Source: Leisingera sp. ANG-M1
Lineage (GTDB): Bacteria; Pseudomonadota; Alphaproteobacteria; Rhodobacterales; Rhodobacteraceae
NCBI RefSeq assembly: GCF_000813745.1
Contig: NZ_JWLC01000018.1
Location: 1-64,000, forward strand
Direction: 5' to 3'
Length of the DNA stretch: 64,000 nucleotides
Shown here: one piece after another, positions 17,154 to 25,820 of the stretch
Layout of the letters: every line of letters begins with the position of its first letter
How positions within the stretch are numbered: position 1 is the stretch's first letter
Made by a program: the position numbers and the translations under genes
The notes under the pieces: model-generated
Databases searched by the model: none
What the model was told of the DNA's origin: nothing
What the model saw: the letters and a program-made list of their open reading frames with translations, nothing else

Positions 17154-18655
17154 CGGCTCTTGAGATTGGCATCGCCTCCTTCCCGGTCCTGATGCTGCTG
17201 ATTTTCCTGCGGGTGCCGATCGGGCTCTCGATGTTCCTGGTCGGGCTTGGAGGGCTGATCTGGGTGACCGACGGCACCCAAGTGGCCTTCGGGCGGCTGA
17301 AAAGCGAGACCTATACGACGTTTTCCTCTTATTCGCTGACCATCGTGCCGATGTTCCTGCTGATGGGGCATTTTGCAACGCTGGGCGGCATGTCGACAGC
17401 GCTGTTCAAAGCCGCCGAAGGGTTCCTGGGGCACCGCAAGGGCGGGGTGGCAATGGCCTCCATCGGTGCTTGTGCGGGTTTTGGCGCGATCTGCGGCTCG
17501 TCGCTGGCGACCGCGGCCACCATGGGCCGCGTAGCGCTGCCGGAGCTGAAGCAATACGGCTATGCCGGCGGCTTCTCCACCGCAACGCTGGCGGCGGGTG
17601 GCACGCTCGGCATTCTGATCCCGCCCTCTGTGGTGCTGGTGATCTATGCGATCCTGACCGAGCAGAACATCGCCAAGCTGTTCCTGTCGGCCTTCATCCC
17701 GGGCCTGCTGGCGGCATTGGGCTATGTGATTGCGATCTCTATCTATGTCCGCCTGTTCCCGGAAAGCGCGGGCACCCGTCCGCCGGTACCCTGGGCCGAG
17801 CGCTTTGCCGCGCTGTTCCATGTCTGGCCAGTGCTCCTGGTTTTCGGCCTGGTTGTCGGCGGCATTTATCTCGGCTGGTTCACCCCGACCGAGGGTGCGG
17901 CCGTGGGCGCCTTTGGCACCGGGCTGATTGCCTGGATGAACGGCGGGCTGAACCGCGAAACCCTGGGTGAGAGTTTCATGGTCACCGCGCGTTCTACCGC
18001 GATGATCTTCTTCATTGTGCTGGGTGCGGGGTTTTACAACGGCTTCCTGGCGCTGACAAAAGTGCCGCAGGAGCTGGCTGATTTCGTAGTCAGCCAGGGC
18101 CTCAGCCCCTGGGTGGTGCTGACGCTGATCCTGGCCTTCTATCTGGTGTTCGGCTGCCTGATGGACTCGCTGTCGATGATCCTGCTGACCATCCCGATCT
18201 TCTTCCCGGTGATCTCGGCGATGGATTTCGGCCTGCTGTCCCTGCCCGCAATGCAAGCGGATGCGGCGATGGAGGTGCTGAAGGCCGGCGTGCCCGAGGG
18301 CATGGGCACTGAGATGCTGGCCTCGATCAAGGACGCCATTGCAGCCGGTGCTGAGCTCACCCGTGAGCAGATGAAAGAGCTGGGCATCCGGGTGACCGAA
18401 GGCCGAGTGAACCGGATCGAGGCGGAATATGTCGCCATCTGGTTCGGGGTCCTGGTGCTGATCGTGGTGGAGGTCGGGTTGATCACCCCGCCGGTCGGCA
18501 TGAACCTGTTCATCATCAATGCGATGGACCGAAAGACCAAGATGATCGACACCTACAAGGCGGTGATGTTCTTTGTCGCCTCCGACATCATCCGGGTGAT
18601 TATCCTGGTCGCCTTCCCGGTGATCACGCTGCTCCCCTTGATGCTGACACAGTAA
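17150..18655 (+). CDS. TRAP transporter large membrane subunit (DctM family)
   Basis: A 501-residue polytopic channel subunit that couples sodium flow to uptake. It shows the DctM hallmarks RVPIGLSMFLVG near the N-terminus, GFGAICGSSLATAATMG near 105-121, GTLGILIPPSVVLVIYA near 150 and GLITPPVGMNLF near 440. An insertion of about 60 hydrophilic residues before the last helices (near 365-425) is larger than usual. Starts with GTG at 17150 (GTGA overlap), preceded by GGAGG. Confidence 0.93.
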   Translation: MTALEIGIASFPVLMLLIFLRVPIGLSMFLVGLGGLIWVTDGTQVAFGRLKSETYTTFSSYSLTIVPMFLLMGHFATLGGMSTALFKAAEGFLGHRKGGVAMASIGACAGFGAICGSSLATAATMGRVALPELKQYGYAGGFSTATLAAGGTLGILIPPSVVLVIYAILTEQNIAKLFLSAFIPGLLAALGYVIAISIYVRLFPESAGTRPPVPWAERFAALFHVWPVLLVFGLVVGGIYLGWFTPTEGAAVGAFGTGLIAWMNGGLNRETLGESFMVTARSTAMIFFIVLGAGFYNGFLALTKVPQELADFVVSQGLSPWVVLTLILAFYLVFGCLMDSLSMILLTIPIFFPVISAMDFGLLSLPAMQADAAMEVLKAGVPEGMGTEMLASIKDAIAAGAELTREQMKELGIRVTEGRVNRIEAEYVAIWFGVLVLIVVEVGLITPPVGMNLFIINAMDRKTKMIDTYKAVMFFVASDIIRVIILVAFPVITLLPLMLTQ

Positions 18656-18809
18656 GACATTCTGCCTCTTCCTGGCTTGCCCGGGGAGAGGCGGCTTCCG
18701 GGCCTATGCAGGAAATCGAAATATTTTGTGACATAGGCTTGGATTGACCTGAATCACCTTTCCGGGTTGGGCTTACCGGAACACGCCGCAGCAAATGGGG
18801 AGACCCGCC

Positions 18810-18986
18810 ATGCAGATCAGCCGCAGCAAATCCACCGCGCCCCGTGTCAAAGCGCTGGCGACGGAAGTTTCCGAATTGCAGGGGCCCTGTGTCGGCTGCA
18901 CCAATTGCGTCGGCCTGTGCGACGCGCTGATTGACACGCTGGTGCTGCCGGACCTGATCCTGTCGCGCAAGCGCAGCAGTACCTAG
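18810..18986 (+). CDS. Small cysteine-motif protein, possible 4Fe-4S binder
   Basis: A 58-residue basic protein starting at ATG 18810. Its centre holds CVGCTNCVGLC, exactly the C-x2-C-x2-C-x3-C spacing of a [4Fe-4S] site, although the Pro that normally follows the fourth Cys is replaced by Asp. A hydrophobic helix and a basic tail follow. No second cluster motif, membrane segment or signal is present. It stands alone between the TRAP operon and a convergent gene. Metal binding is inferred; function unknown. Confidence 0.6.
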   Translation: MQISRSKSTAPRVKALATEVSELQGPCVGCTNCVGLCDALIDTLVLPDLILSRKRSST

Positions 18987-18995
18987 CGCAGCTGT

Positions 18996-20204
18996 CTACA
19001 GGCGCAGCCAGCCATCAGAGAAGACGACGCTGGCAACGCCGGCAAAGCGCGCCATACGGTCCAGCTCTGCCTCCAGCCGCCTGGTGCGGGCGGCAGACCA
19101 TTTCACATCCTGCTCCGGCCAGACGGCGGTGACGCGCAGGATATCCGCGTCGCGCTCAGCTTTCATATCAATACGGCCCGCCAGCCGCGCGCCTTCCATC
19201 AGCGGAAAGACGTAATAGCCGTACTGCCGTTTGGGAGCCGGGGTGAAGACTTCGATCCGGTAGTGAAAGCCGAACAGCCGCTCGGCCCGTTTGCGGTCGC
19301 GCAGAGCCGGATCAAAGGGGCTCAGCACCCGCATCCGCCCAGGGGCCGGTCCCAGTTCTGCAGCGGCCTCACCCGTGCCGGGGCGGGCGAACACCCTGCG
19401 CAGTTTTCCGTCCGCCTGCTCGACTTCGATCTCTTCCAGCTCTCCCAGACGCAGCTGCCCGGCGCACCAGGCCTTGGCCTCAGCCGCAGAAGCGGTGTCC
19501 CAGAAGGCGGCCAGCTCGCCGGATGTGGCAAAACCCAGGCGGTCCAAGGCGGCTGAGCAGAGCCAGTTGACTGTCGCCTGTGTATCGCAGGGAAGGCGCC
19601 CAGGGCAAAGATGCTCCTCGATCACCCGTTCTGTCAGGTCATAGCGTTTCTGAAAACCCTCGCGCCCGATGACGGTCAGCGCGCCGGAGCGCCAGAGATA
19701 CTCCAGCGCGGTCTTGGACGGATGCCAGTCCCACCAGCCGCCAGAGCCCTTCTTTTCATCCTTGCCCACGTCGGATGAGCTGATCGGCCCGTGATCGCGC
19801 ACATGGTTCAAGACGGTCTCGAACCGCGCCTCAAACCCGTCGCGCCGCCAGTTGCGCCAGCGTTTGCGCAGCATCTCGGTATCGCGCAGGAACCGCAGAT
19901 GCCAATGGGGGTAAAACGCCATCGGGATCATCGCGGCGTCATGGGTCCAGTGCTCAAACAGCCCGCGGTCCCGTTCATAGAGCTGCTTCAGGTGCTTGGA
20001 GCGGTAGCCTGGCCGCCGTGAATAAAGGATCACATCATGCGCGCGCGCCACCGTGTTGATGCTGTCGAGCTGCACAAATCCCAGCCGCTGGATCAGCGTC
20101 AGCAGATCGGCCCCCTTGGCCGGCCCTGCGGGTTGTTCCAGCAGCGCGTGGCGGTCCAGAAACAGCCGCCGCGCAGTTTGGTTGTCCAGCCGTTGCAGCG
20201 CCAT
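18996..20204 (-). CDS. Winged-helix DNA glycosylase of the AlkZ/YcaQ (HTH_42) family
   Basis: A 402-residue protein of the winged-helix family that unhooks alkylated and crosslinked bases. The N-terminal block GFVQLDSINTVARAHDVIL (about 43-61) contains QLD, matching the catalytic Q-x-D of the YcaQ/AlkX branch rather than the Q-x-Q of Streptomyces AlkZ. Later blocks include WTHDAAMIP, RKRAERLFGFHYRIEVF and QYGYYVFPLMEG. Its ATG overlaps the stop of the upstream regulator by four bases. Repair of interstrand crosslinks or bulky N7 adducts is the family-based prediction. Confidence 0.85.
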   Translation of the reverse strand: MALQRLDNQTARRLFLDRHALLEQPAGPAKGADLLTLIQRLGFVQLDSINTVARAHDVILYSRRPGYRSKHLKQLYERDRGLFEHWTHDAAMIPMAFYPHWHLRFLRDTEMLRKRWRNWRRDGFEARFETVLNHVRDHGPISSSDVGKDEKKGSGGWWDWHPSKTALEYLWRSGALTVIGREGFQKRYDLTERVIEEHLCPGRLPCDTQATVNWLCSAALDRLGFATSGELAAFWDTASAAEAKAWCAGQLRLGELEEIEVEQADGKLRRVFARPGTGEAAAELGPAPGRMRVLSPFDPALRDRKRAERLFGFHYRIEVFTPAPKRQYGYYVFPLMEGARLAGRIDMKAERDADILRVTAVWPEQDVKWSAARTRRLEAELDRMARFAGVASVVFSDGWLRL

Positions 20205-21229
20205 CAGCGGCGTTTCAGCGTATCGCCATAAGAAATGGTCGGTGTCAGCGTCACATGCTGCTCCAGCTCAGCGTCCGGATCCTCCAGCTGCGCGGCGATG
20301 ATTTCAGCAGCCTTTCTGCCGATCTCCTGGCGGCAGGCGTCCATGGTTGCCAGCTTGCGCGGCAGGCCCTGCAGCAGTTCGACCCCGTTGAAGCCGGCCA
20401 GGCCGATCTGGCCAGGAACATCGATCCCTTTCTCCAGCAGGTACAAGAGCCCGCCGGCTCCGATCATGTCGTTGGAGAAATAGAGGAAATCCAGCTCTGG
20501 CGAGCGTTCCAGCATCGCCTGGGTCATTTCGCGCCCCTTTGCCAGCGCCGAGCCGCCGGAATAGAACTCGCGGTCCTCGATCTCGACGCCTTCCTTGGCT
20601 AGCGCCTCGGTGAAGCCTTCAAAGCGTTTCCGGGCCCGGTGGTCCAGCGGCATCTTGGTGCCCATGAAGCCGATGTGCTGATAGCCCGCCTTCAGGATCG
20701 CCTTGGCCATTTCCCGGCCTGCCCGGCGGTGCGAAATGCCGACCATCGAATCCACGGGCTTGCCATCCGTATCCATGATTTCCACAACCGGGATACCAGC
20801 GTTGTTCAGCATCGCGCGGGCTGCATCCGTGTGCTCAAGCCCCGCGATGATCACACCGGAGGGGCGCCACGAGAGCATCTCGTACAGCACCTTTTCCTCT
20901 TTTTCAGGCTTGTAGTCGGTAACGCCGACCACAGGCTGCAGTTCGGTGTTTTCCAGCACCTTGTTGATACCGGTCAGCACCTCGGGAAAGACCATGTTGG
21001 ACAGCGACGGGATGATCACCGCAACCAGATTCACCCGGTTCGAGGCCAGCGCGCCGGCAATTTTGTTGGGCACATAGCCCAGCTCCTTGGCGGCGCTCAG
21101 CACCTTGGTGCGGGTTTTCTCCGACACGTCCCCGCGGTTGCGCAGCACACGGCTCACAGTCATTTCGGAAACACCGGTTGCTTCGGATACATCGCGAAGG
21201 GTGAGCGGGCGCTTGCTGTCCGTGGTCAC
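20204..21229 (-). CDS. LacI family transcriptional regulator, GntR-like
   Basis: A 341-residue LacI-type repressor. The DNA-binding helix-turn-helix lies at residues 9-30 (LTLRDVSEATGVSEMTVSR) with the hinge helix near 55. The periplasmic-binding-like effector domain fills the rest (IIPSLSNMVFPEV, GVTDYKPEKEE, LSWRPSGVI). These blocks resemble the gluconate repressor GntR of E. coli. The GTG at 21229 after AGGAAC is preferred, since upstream sequence reads into unrelated tRNA-side DNA. No sugar genes are adjacent; the coupled gene downstream is a DNA glycosylase. Confidence 0.88.
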   Translation of the reverse strand: MTTDSKRPLTLRDVSEATGVSEMTVSRVLRNRGDVSEKTRTKVLSAAKELGYVPNKIAGALASNRVNLVAVIIPSLSNMVFPEVLTGINKVLENTELQPVVGVTDYKPEKEEKVLYEMLSWRPSGVIIAGLEHTDAARAMLNNAGIPVVEIMDTDGKPVDSMVGISHRRAGREMAKAILKAGYQHIGFMGTKMPLDHRARKRFEGFTEALAKEGVEIEDREFYSGGSALAKGREMTQAMLERSPELDFLYFSNDMIGAGGLLYLLEKGIDVPGQIGLAGFNGVELLQGLPRKLATMDACRQEIGRKAAEIIAAQLEDPDAELEQHVTLTPTISYGDTLKRR

Positions 21230-21335
21230 GTTCCTGAGCCTCTTGTTACTGCTGTTTGCAACGTTAGCGCAGACACCGGATGCTGCACAATGGAAACTGA
21301 GCGCGGCAAAACGGCTTTCGCCTGCGCCCATCCCA

Positions 21336-21364
21336 TTGTGATCGCAGGAGGGATTTGCTATCGC
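21336..21364 (+). promoter_or_regulatory. Possible promoter of tRNA-Arg
   Basis: TTGTGA (21336-21341) and TATCGC (21359-21364) with 17-bp spacing lie 12 bp before the tRNA. The match is moderate. Confidence 0.4.
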
Positions 21365-21376
21365 GTTAAAGTGCGC

Positions 21377-21453
21377 GGCCCCGTGGCTCAACTGGATAGA
21401 GCAGCCCCCTCCTAAGGGGCAGGTTGCAGGTTCGAATCCTGCCGGGGTCGCCA
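21377..21453 (+). tRNA. tRNA-Arg (anticodon CCU)
   Basis: A 77-nt cloverleaf. GGCCCCG pairs with CGGGGTC, the D-arm is GCTCAACTGGATAGAGC, the loop CTCCTAA sits in CCCC/GGGG, the T-arm is GCAGGTTCGAATCCTGC, and CCA is encoded. Its last 46 nt are repeated at 26137-26182, which marks it as an integration target. Confidence 0.96.
21408..21453 (+). repeat. Direct repeat copy 1 (attL-like, inside tRNA-Arg)
   Basis: The 3' 46 nt of tRNA-Arg(CCU), from the anticodon loop through CCA. It matches the copy at 26137-26182 at 43 of 46 positions. Confidence 0.75.
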
Positions 21454-21619
21454 ATGGAAACAATCACTTAGCTTTGGTTGAAATTGGAAAATCCTCCAGT
21501 GCGGAACGAAACTCGGAGCTAAACTGTGCGATTACGCCCTGCCAGGCCGCCTGATCAATAGAGCATCAGGGATGCCTGCCAGGCGCACTCGAGCTTTGCT
21601 GAAGCACTCATGTCGCTTT

Positions 21620-22007
21620 GTTTGGCCGAACCAAAGGCGGCATGAACACCAAACTGCACGCCATCTGCGACAGCCGAGGGCGGCTGCTCAACTTGTTCGT
21701 TACGGCAGGACAGGTCAGCGGCTGCATCGGCGCAGGGGCGTTGTTGACCAGCTTGCCAGATGTCGACTGGCTGCGCGGAGACCGCGGCTAAGAGGCCGGT
21801 TGGTTCCGGGAAGCGTTGAAAACTCAGAGGATACTCCATGGCCGGAAGCATCAAAAGAAGCTGGTGAAATACGGCAAGCGCCGCAATCGGACCGAAAACA
21901 TGTCCGGCAGGCTGAAGGACTGGCGGCTCGATACGATAGATCCCCGAAGGTCATCTTCTCAGCAAACACGGCCGCACTCGTCACATACTGGCTATGTGTC
22001 CTGAGCC
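21620..22007 (+). pseudogene. Broken IS5-family (IS427-like) transposase remnant
   Basis: Translation from about 21628 reads RTKGGMNTKLHA, then GRLLNLFVTAGQVSG, ALLTSLPDVDW and GDRG, the classic DDE-domain segments of IS5-group transposases. A TAA stop falls right after GDRG (21789-21791), where the family has Tyr. The same frame then continues with WFREALK and KKLVKYGKRRNR. After GRLKDWR the frame shifts and resumes as RYDRSPKVIFSA, ending in LVTYWL. The N-terminal half is missing and no inverted repeats were found. Confidence 0.85.
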
Positions 22008-22069
22008 TAGAACGCACAGGAGACGAGACACTTGACTCAGAATTTCCGTTTTGCCATTCAGCCAAAGTG

Positions 22070-22258
22070 ACCGGTTCCGCGAGTGTTTCAATGCGCAGCG
22101 GAAGAAATAGGGAACACGGTGCGGCGTACCCAAAAGGGACCAAATCCGTGACTGCCCCCGCAACTGTGAGCGGTGAGTGACGCTGAATAAGCCACTGGGA
22201 TCGATCCCGGGAAGGCCAGCCGAACCAGGACCCGCGAGTCAGGAGACCTGCCGGACAC
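22070..22258 (+). promoter_or_regulatory. Cobalamin (B12) riboswitch upstream of cobalt/nickel uptake operon
   Basis: The landmarks appear in order: GGGAACACGGTG near 22110-22121, AATCCGTGACTGCCCCCGCA near 22143-22162, CTGTGAGCGG near 22164-22173, GCCACTGGGATC near 22191-22202, CCCGGGAAGGC near 22206-22216, and the B12 box AGTCAGGAGACCTGCC at 22237-22252. About 155 nt follow before the first gene. Adenosylcobalamin should repress the operon, pointing to cobalt rather than nickel as the cargo. Confidence 0.93.
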
Positions 22259-22412
22259 GGGGATTGAGACTCCGCTTGCGGGGTGTCGGCCCTTTTCCAC
22301 CGGACGCCGGGGTGCGCGTCTGGCGCGACGGCCGTTCCGGCCATCCCGTGCCACTGATCCCCGTTGTTCATTCCTGATTGCAGGTGCGCCTGCGTCGTCG
22401 AATGAGGACGAA

Positions 22413-23198
22413 ATGAAACTGAACTACCTGGCCGCTGCTCTGGCCGTTTCCCTGCCGGTAACCGCATCGGCGCATTTCCAGCTGAACTACACCGAAAACG
22501 CGCTGATCGAGAAGCCCGGCGACGTGCCGATGGGCCTGGTGTTCTGGCACCCGATGGCCAACGGCCATGCCATGGACATGGGCAAGCCGGAAGAGTTTTT
22601 CATGATCCACAAGGGCGAGAAAATCGACCTGTCGGACCGCCTGGAGCCCGCCACCTTTAAAGGTGTTGAGAACGAAGCCTCTGCTTACAAGGCGTCCGTT
22701 CCGGTGAAGCGCTCCGGCGACTATGTCGTTGTGACCGTGCCCGCGCCTTATTACGAGGAAAGCGAGGACATCTACATCCAGCAGATCGCCAAGGTTGTGC
22801 TGAACCGCAACACCCTGCCCACCGACTGGGACCAGCCGGTTGGCCTGGCCACCGAGATCCTGCCGCTGAACAAGCCTTACAACGTCATCGTCGGCTCCAC
22901 CTTCTCGGGCCAGGTTCTGGCAGACGGCAAGCCGGTTGCCGGTGCCGAAATCGAGATTGAATTCATGGCGGCCGAGCCGGACCTCGAGAAGTTCTCGACC
23001 ACCAGCCCCACCGTGGGCGAGATGCCGGGCGGTGCGATTGTGGCCATTGCCGACCAGAACGGCGTGTTCTCCTTTGGCATTCCGAAAGCCGGTTACTGGG
23101 GCTTCGCCGCTCTGGGCTCCGGCCCGGCGACCGAGCACGAGGGCAAGGAGCTCAGCCAGGATGCTGTGCTGTGGATCCACGCTGAAGAGCTGAAGTGA
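22413..23198 (+). CDS. DUF4198 periplasmic protein of metal ECF transporter (NikK-like)
   Basis: A 261-residue exported protein with a signal peptide (cut after TASA, near residue 20) that leaves a His at the new N-terminus (HFQLNYTE). The body is a DUF4198 protein with two beta domains; GKPVAGAEIEIEF marks the second near 175. Proteins of this type (NikK) accompany cobalt/nickel ECF transporters and probably collect the metal outside the membrane. First gene after a B12 riboswitch, preceded by GAGGAC. Confidence 0.82.
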   Translation: MKLNYLAAALAVSLPVTASAHFQLNYTENALIEKPGDVPMGLVFWHPMANGHAMDMGKPEEFFMIHKGEKIDLSDRLEPATFKGVENEASAYKASVPVKRSGDYVVVTVPAPYYEESEDIYIQQIAKVVLNRNTLPTDWDQPVGLATEILPLNKPYNVIVGSTFSGQVLADGKPVAGAEIEIEFMAAEPDLEKFSTTSPTVGEMPGGAIVAIADQNGVFSFGIPKAGYWGFAALGSGPATEHEGKELSQDAVLWIHAEELK

Positions 23199-23208
23199 GA
23201 CTGACCCT

Positions 23209-23826
23209 ATGCATATCGTAGACGGCGCACTGTCGAACCCGGTTGTGATCGGCGGCGCGGTTGCCGCCGTCGGCGGTATTGCCATGGGGCTGCGCAGCCT
23301 GCCGCTGGAGCGTATTCCGGCGGCGGGGGTGCTTTCGGCGAGTTTCTTTGTGGCCTCGCTGATCCATGTCCCGATCGGGCCGAGTTCGGTCCACCTGATC
23401 CTGAACGGGCTGGCCGGGCTGGTGCTGGGCTGGGCTGCCTTCCCGGCTCTGTTTGTCGGTTTGCTGCTGCAGGCGGTGTTCTTTGGCTTTGGCGGGCTCA
23501 CCGTTCTGGGCGTGAATGCCGTCAACATCGCTCTGCCCGCGGTTCTGGTCGGGCTGATGTTCCGGCCGCTGTTGGCGCGGGGCTCACCGCTGCAGGGCGC
23601 GATCTGGGGCGGCATCGGCGGTGGCCTTGCCATTGCTGCCACAACCCTCGCCGTAGCGGTGTCGCTGATGCTGTCCGGTGACGAGTTCATCCTGGCCGCA
23701 AAACTGGTGTTCTTCTCCCATATCCCGGTGATGGTGATCGAAGCGCTGCTGTCGGGCGCAGCCATTTTCCTGGCCCGGCGGGTGAAGCCCGAGCTGTTCA
23801 TCGACACAAAAGGAAGCCTGGCATGA
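23209..23826 (+). CDS. cbiM: Cobalt/nickel ECF transporter substrate-binding membrane component (CbiM/NikM)
   Basis: A 205-residue membrane protein with about six helices. The mature N-terminus reads MHIVDGALS; in this family Met1, His2 and the backbone of residue 3 chelate the ion, and all are kept. The conserved GPSSVHLILNGLAGLVLG lies near 46-63, supplying a further metal-binding His. The upstream riboswitch favours cobalt. Its stop overlaps the next ATG. Confidence 0.92.
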   Translation: MHIVDGALSNPVVIGGAVAAVGGIAMGLRSLPLERIPAAGVLSASFFVASLIHVPIGPSSVHLILNGLAGLVLGWAAFPALFVGLLLQAVFFGFGGLTVLGVNAVNIALPAVLVGLMFRPLLARGSPLQGAIWGGIGGGLAIAATTLAVAVSLMLSGDEFILAAKLVFFSHIPVMVIEALLSGAAIFLARRVKPELFIDTKGSLA

Positions 23827-24398
23827 TCCGCGCCTGCGTTCTGTTCCTGGCGCTGCTGGCACCGCTGCCGGCCCTAGCGCATAACGTGATCTCCTCGGTG
23901 TTCCCATCGGGGTCGGATATCGAGGGCGAAGTGGGGTTTTCTAACGGCGACATGGCCGCGGACCTGCTGATCGAGGTGTTTGACGCGGCCGGCGCCAAGC
24001 TGGGCGAAACCAGGACCGATGCCGACGGTTTTTTCCTGTTCACCCCGGCATCGCCGGTCACGCATGTCTTCCGCGGCGATCTGGGCGCGGGCCATGTCGC
24101 GGAGATCAGGATGGAGGCTGCAGAAGTGGCGCAGATTATGGGCGAAAGCCCGATTGAGACGGCACCTGCAGCAACCGGCACCACTGCCCCGGCGGCAGCT
24201 GCCGGCCTGTCCGACCAATCCCGCGCCGAGCTGGCACGGATGCTGCGCACCGAGCTGCGGCCGCTGCGCCAGGAACTGACCGCGTTCAAGAATAAGTCGG
24301 ACTTTCAGTCCATTCTAGGCGGCATCGGCTATATTTTCGGCCTGTTCGGGCTGGGCTTTTATATCGCCGCCCGGCGCAAGATCGGAAGCAGCGCATGA
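23823..24398 (+). CDS. Cobalt/nickel transporter accessory membrane protein (NikL-like)
   Basis: A 191-residue protein with a signal peptide ending ALA before HNVISSVF, an extracytoplasmic beta domain (about 20-100), an Ala/Thr linker, a short helical stretch and one C-terminal helix (SILGGIGYIFGLFGLGFYIAA region) with an RRK stop-transfer. This matches NikL, the partner of NikM in NikKMLQO systems. As in NikK, mature residue 1 is His. Overlaps neighbours on both sides by four bases. Confidence 0.8.
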   Translation: MIRACVLFLALLAPLPALAHNVISSVFPSGSDIEGEVGFSNGDMAADLLIEVFDAAGAKLGETRTDADGFFLFTPASPVTHVFRGDLGAGHVAEIRMEAAEVAQIMGESPIETAPAATGTTAPAAAAGLSDQSRAELARMLRTELRPLRQELTAFKNKSDFQSILGGIGYIFGLFGLGFYIAARRKIGSSA

Positions 24399-25183
24399 CC
24401 TATGTGCTGACAGGCAATGACAAGCCGATTGGCGGCTTTGGCGGCTTTCGCGCGAAGGTCACGAGTCTCGATCCGAGGATGCGCATCGTGATGACCGCCG
24501 TCTACGCGGTGGTGGTTGTTTCGCTCAGCAGCCTTTGGGTGCTGACGGCGGCGCTTGGCCTGTCGCTGTGGCTGCTGGCATTCTCCGGCCTGCCGCCGCG
24601 CAAGACGCTGAAGCGGATGGCGATGATGGACAGTTTCATCATCTTTATGCTGCTGATGCTGCCCTTCACGATTCCCGGTACTCCGGTGTTTTCCCTTTGG
24701 GGGCTGGAGGCGAGCTGGGAGGGCCTGCGCCGCGCGGTGGAAATCGCCCTGACTGCCAATGCGGTCATTCTGGCGGTGATGACCCTGGTCGGATCCATGG
24801 AACCTGTCACCATGGGGCACGCGCTGTTTGCCCTGAAAACCCCTGAGCGGCTGGTGCATCTGATGATGTTCACCATCCGCTACATCGACGTGCTGCGCGA
24901 GGAGTACCAGCGGCTGCGCACCTCGATGAAGCTGCGCGGCTTCCGCCCCGGCACCAACTGGCACACCTACCGCAGCTATGGCTTTCTGGTCGGCATGATG
25001 CTGGTGCGCGCCATTGAACGCTCGGAACGCATTCTGGCGGCAATGAAATGCCGCGGATTCACAGGGCGCATCCTCCTGCTGGAGGATTTCCGTTTCAGCC
25101 GCTCCGATCTGCTTTTTTCCCTGGCACTCTCTGCCGCGCTTGCCGCCCTGGTCTGGGCCGAGGTTTCCTATGCCGCTTCTTGA
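24395..25183 (+). CDS. cbiQ: Cobalt/nickel ECF transporter T component (CbiQ)
   Basis: A 262-residue integral membrane scaffold protein. Helices cluster at about 30-60, 75-95, 115-140 and 240-260. The coupling region that grips the ATPase is seen in SMKLRGFRPGTN (near 172) and AMKCRGFTGR (near 215), the two A-R-G type motifs of EcfT proteins. Overlaps the neighbouring genes at both ends, so the five-gene operon is tightly coupled. Confidence 0.9.
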   Translation: MTYVLTGNDKPIGGFGGFRAKVTSLDPRMRIVMTAVYAVVVVSLSSLWVLTAALGLSLWLLAFSGLPPRKTLKRMAMMDSFIIFMLLMLPFTIPGTPVFSLWGLEASWEGLRRAVEIALTANAVILAVMTLVGSMEPVTMGHALFALKTPERLVHLMMFTIRYIDVLREEYQRLRTSMKLRGFRPGTNWHTYRSYGFLVGMMLVRAIERSERILAAMKCRGFTGRILLLEDFRFSRSDLLFSLALSAALAALVWAEVSYAAS

Positions 25184-25820
25184 GCTGACCGACATCCGCT
25201 TTGCCTATCCCGGGCTTGACCCGGTGCTGGACGGCGCCTCGATGCGGCTGGAAGCCGGCGAGCGGCTGTCCATTGTCGGTCCGAACGGGGCCGGCAAATC
25301 GACGCTGCTGAAGATTATCATGGGGCTGCTTGCCCCCAATGGCGGCAGCGTCAGTGCCTTTGGCAAGCGCTGCGCTGAAGAGGCCGATTTCCACGCCATG
25401 CGCCGCCGCGTAGGCCTGGTCTTCCAGGATGCTGACGACCAGTTGTTTTGCCCGACGGTAGCCGAGGATGTGGCTTTTGGCCCGCTAAATCTTGGTAAAT
25501 CCAAACAAGAGGCGCTGGCAATCGTTGACGATGTGCTGACCCGTTTGGGATTGATGCATCTGCGCGACCGGGTTACCCACAAGCTGTCAGGCGGAGAGAA
25601 GCGGCTGGTGACGGTGGCCACTGTACTGGCAATGGAGCCTGAGGTGCTCATTCTTGATGAGCCAACCAACGCACTGGACCCGGTCAACTACGCGCAGCTG
25701 ATTGACATTTTACAAGGTCTTGATCAGGCGATCTTGCTAGTCAGTCATGACCCGGAATTCCGCGCCCAAATTGCCCCTGCAGGTTATCACTTGATTGAGC
25801 GGAACCTCGCAAGGTTTTAG
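25170..25820 (+). CDS. cbiO: Cobalt/nickel ECF transporter ATP-binding protein (CbiO)
   Basis: A 216-residue ABC ATPase. Walker A GPNGAGKST is near residues 36-44, the Q-loop in VFQDADDQ, the signature LSGGEKR near 137 and Walker B VLILDEPTNALD near 158. It lacks the C-terminal extension of many CbiO proteins, which is acceptable for a stand-alone ATPase. The ATG at 25170 overlaps cbiQ by 14 bp. It powers metal uptake through CbiM/CbiQ. Confidence 0.92.
   Translation: MPLLELTDIRFAYPGLDPVLDGASMRLEAGERLSIVGPNGAGKSTLLKIIMGLLAPNGGSVSAFGKRCAEEADFHAMRRRVGLVFQDADDQLFCPTVAEDVAFGPLNLGKSKQEALAIVDDVLTRLGLMHLRDRVTHKLSGGEKRLVTVATVLAMEPEVLILDEPTNALDPVNYAQLIDILQGLDQAILLVSHDPEFRAQIAPAGYHLIERNLARF

Noticed and set aside
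15465-17378. 637-codon minus-strand frame across the TRAP genes
   Set aside because: Antisense to three recognisable TRAP genes; no ribosome site or family features.
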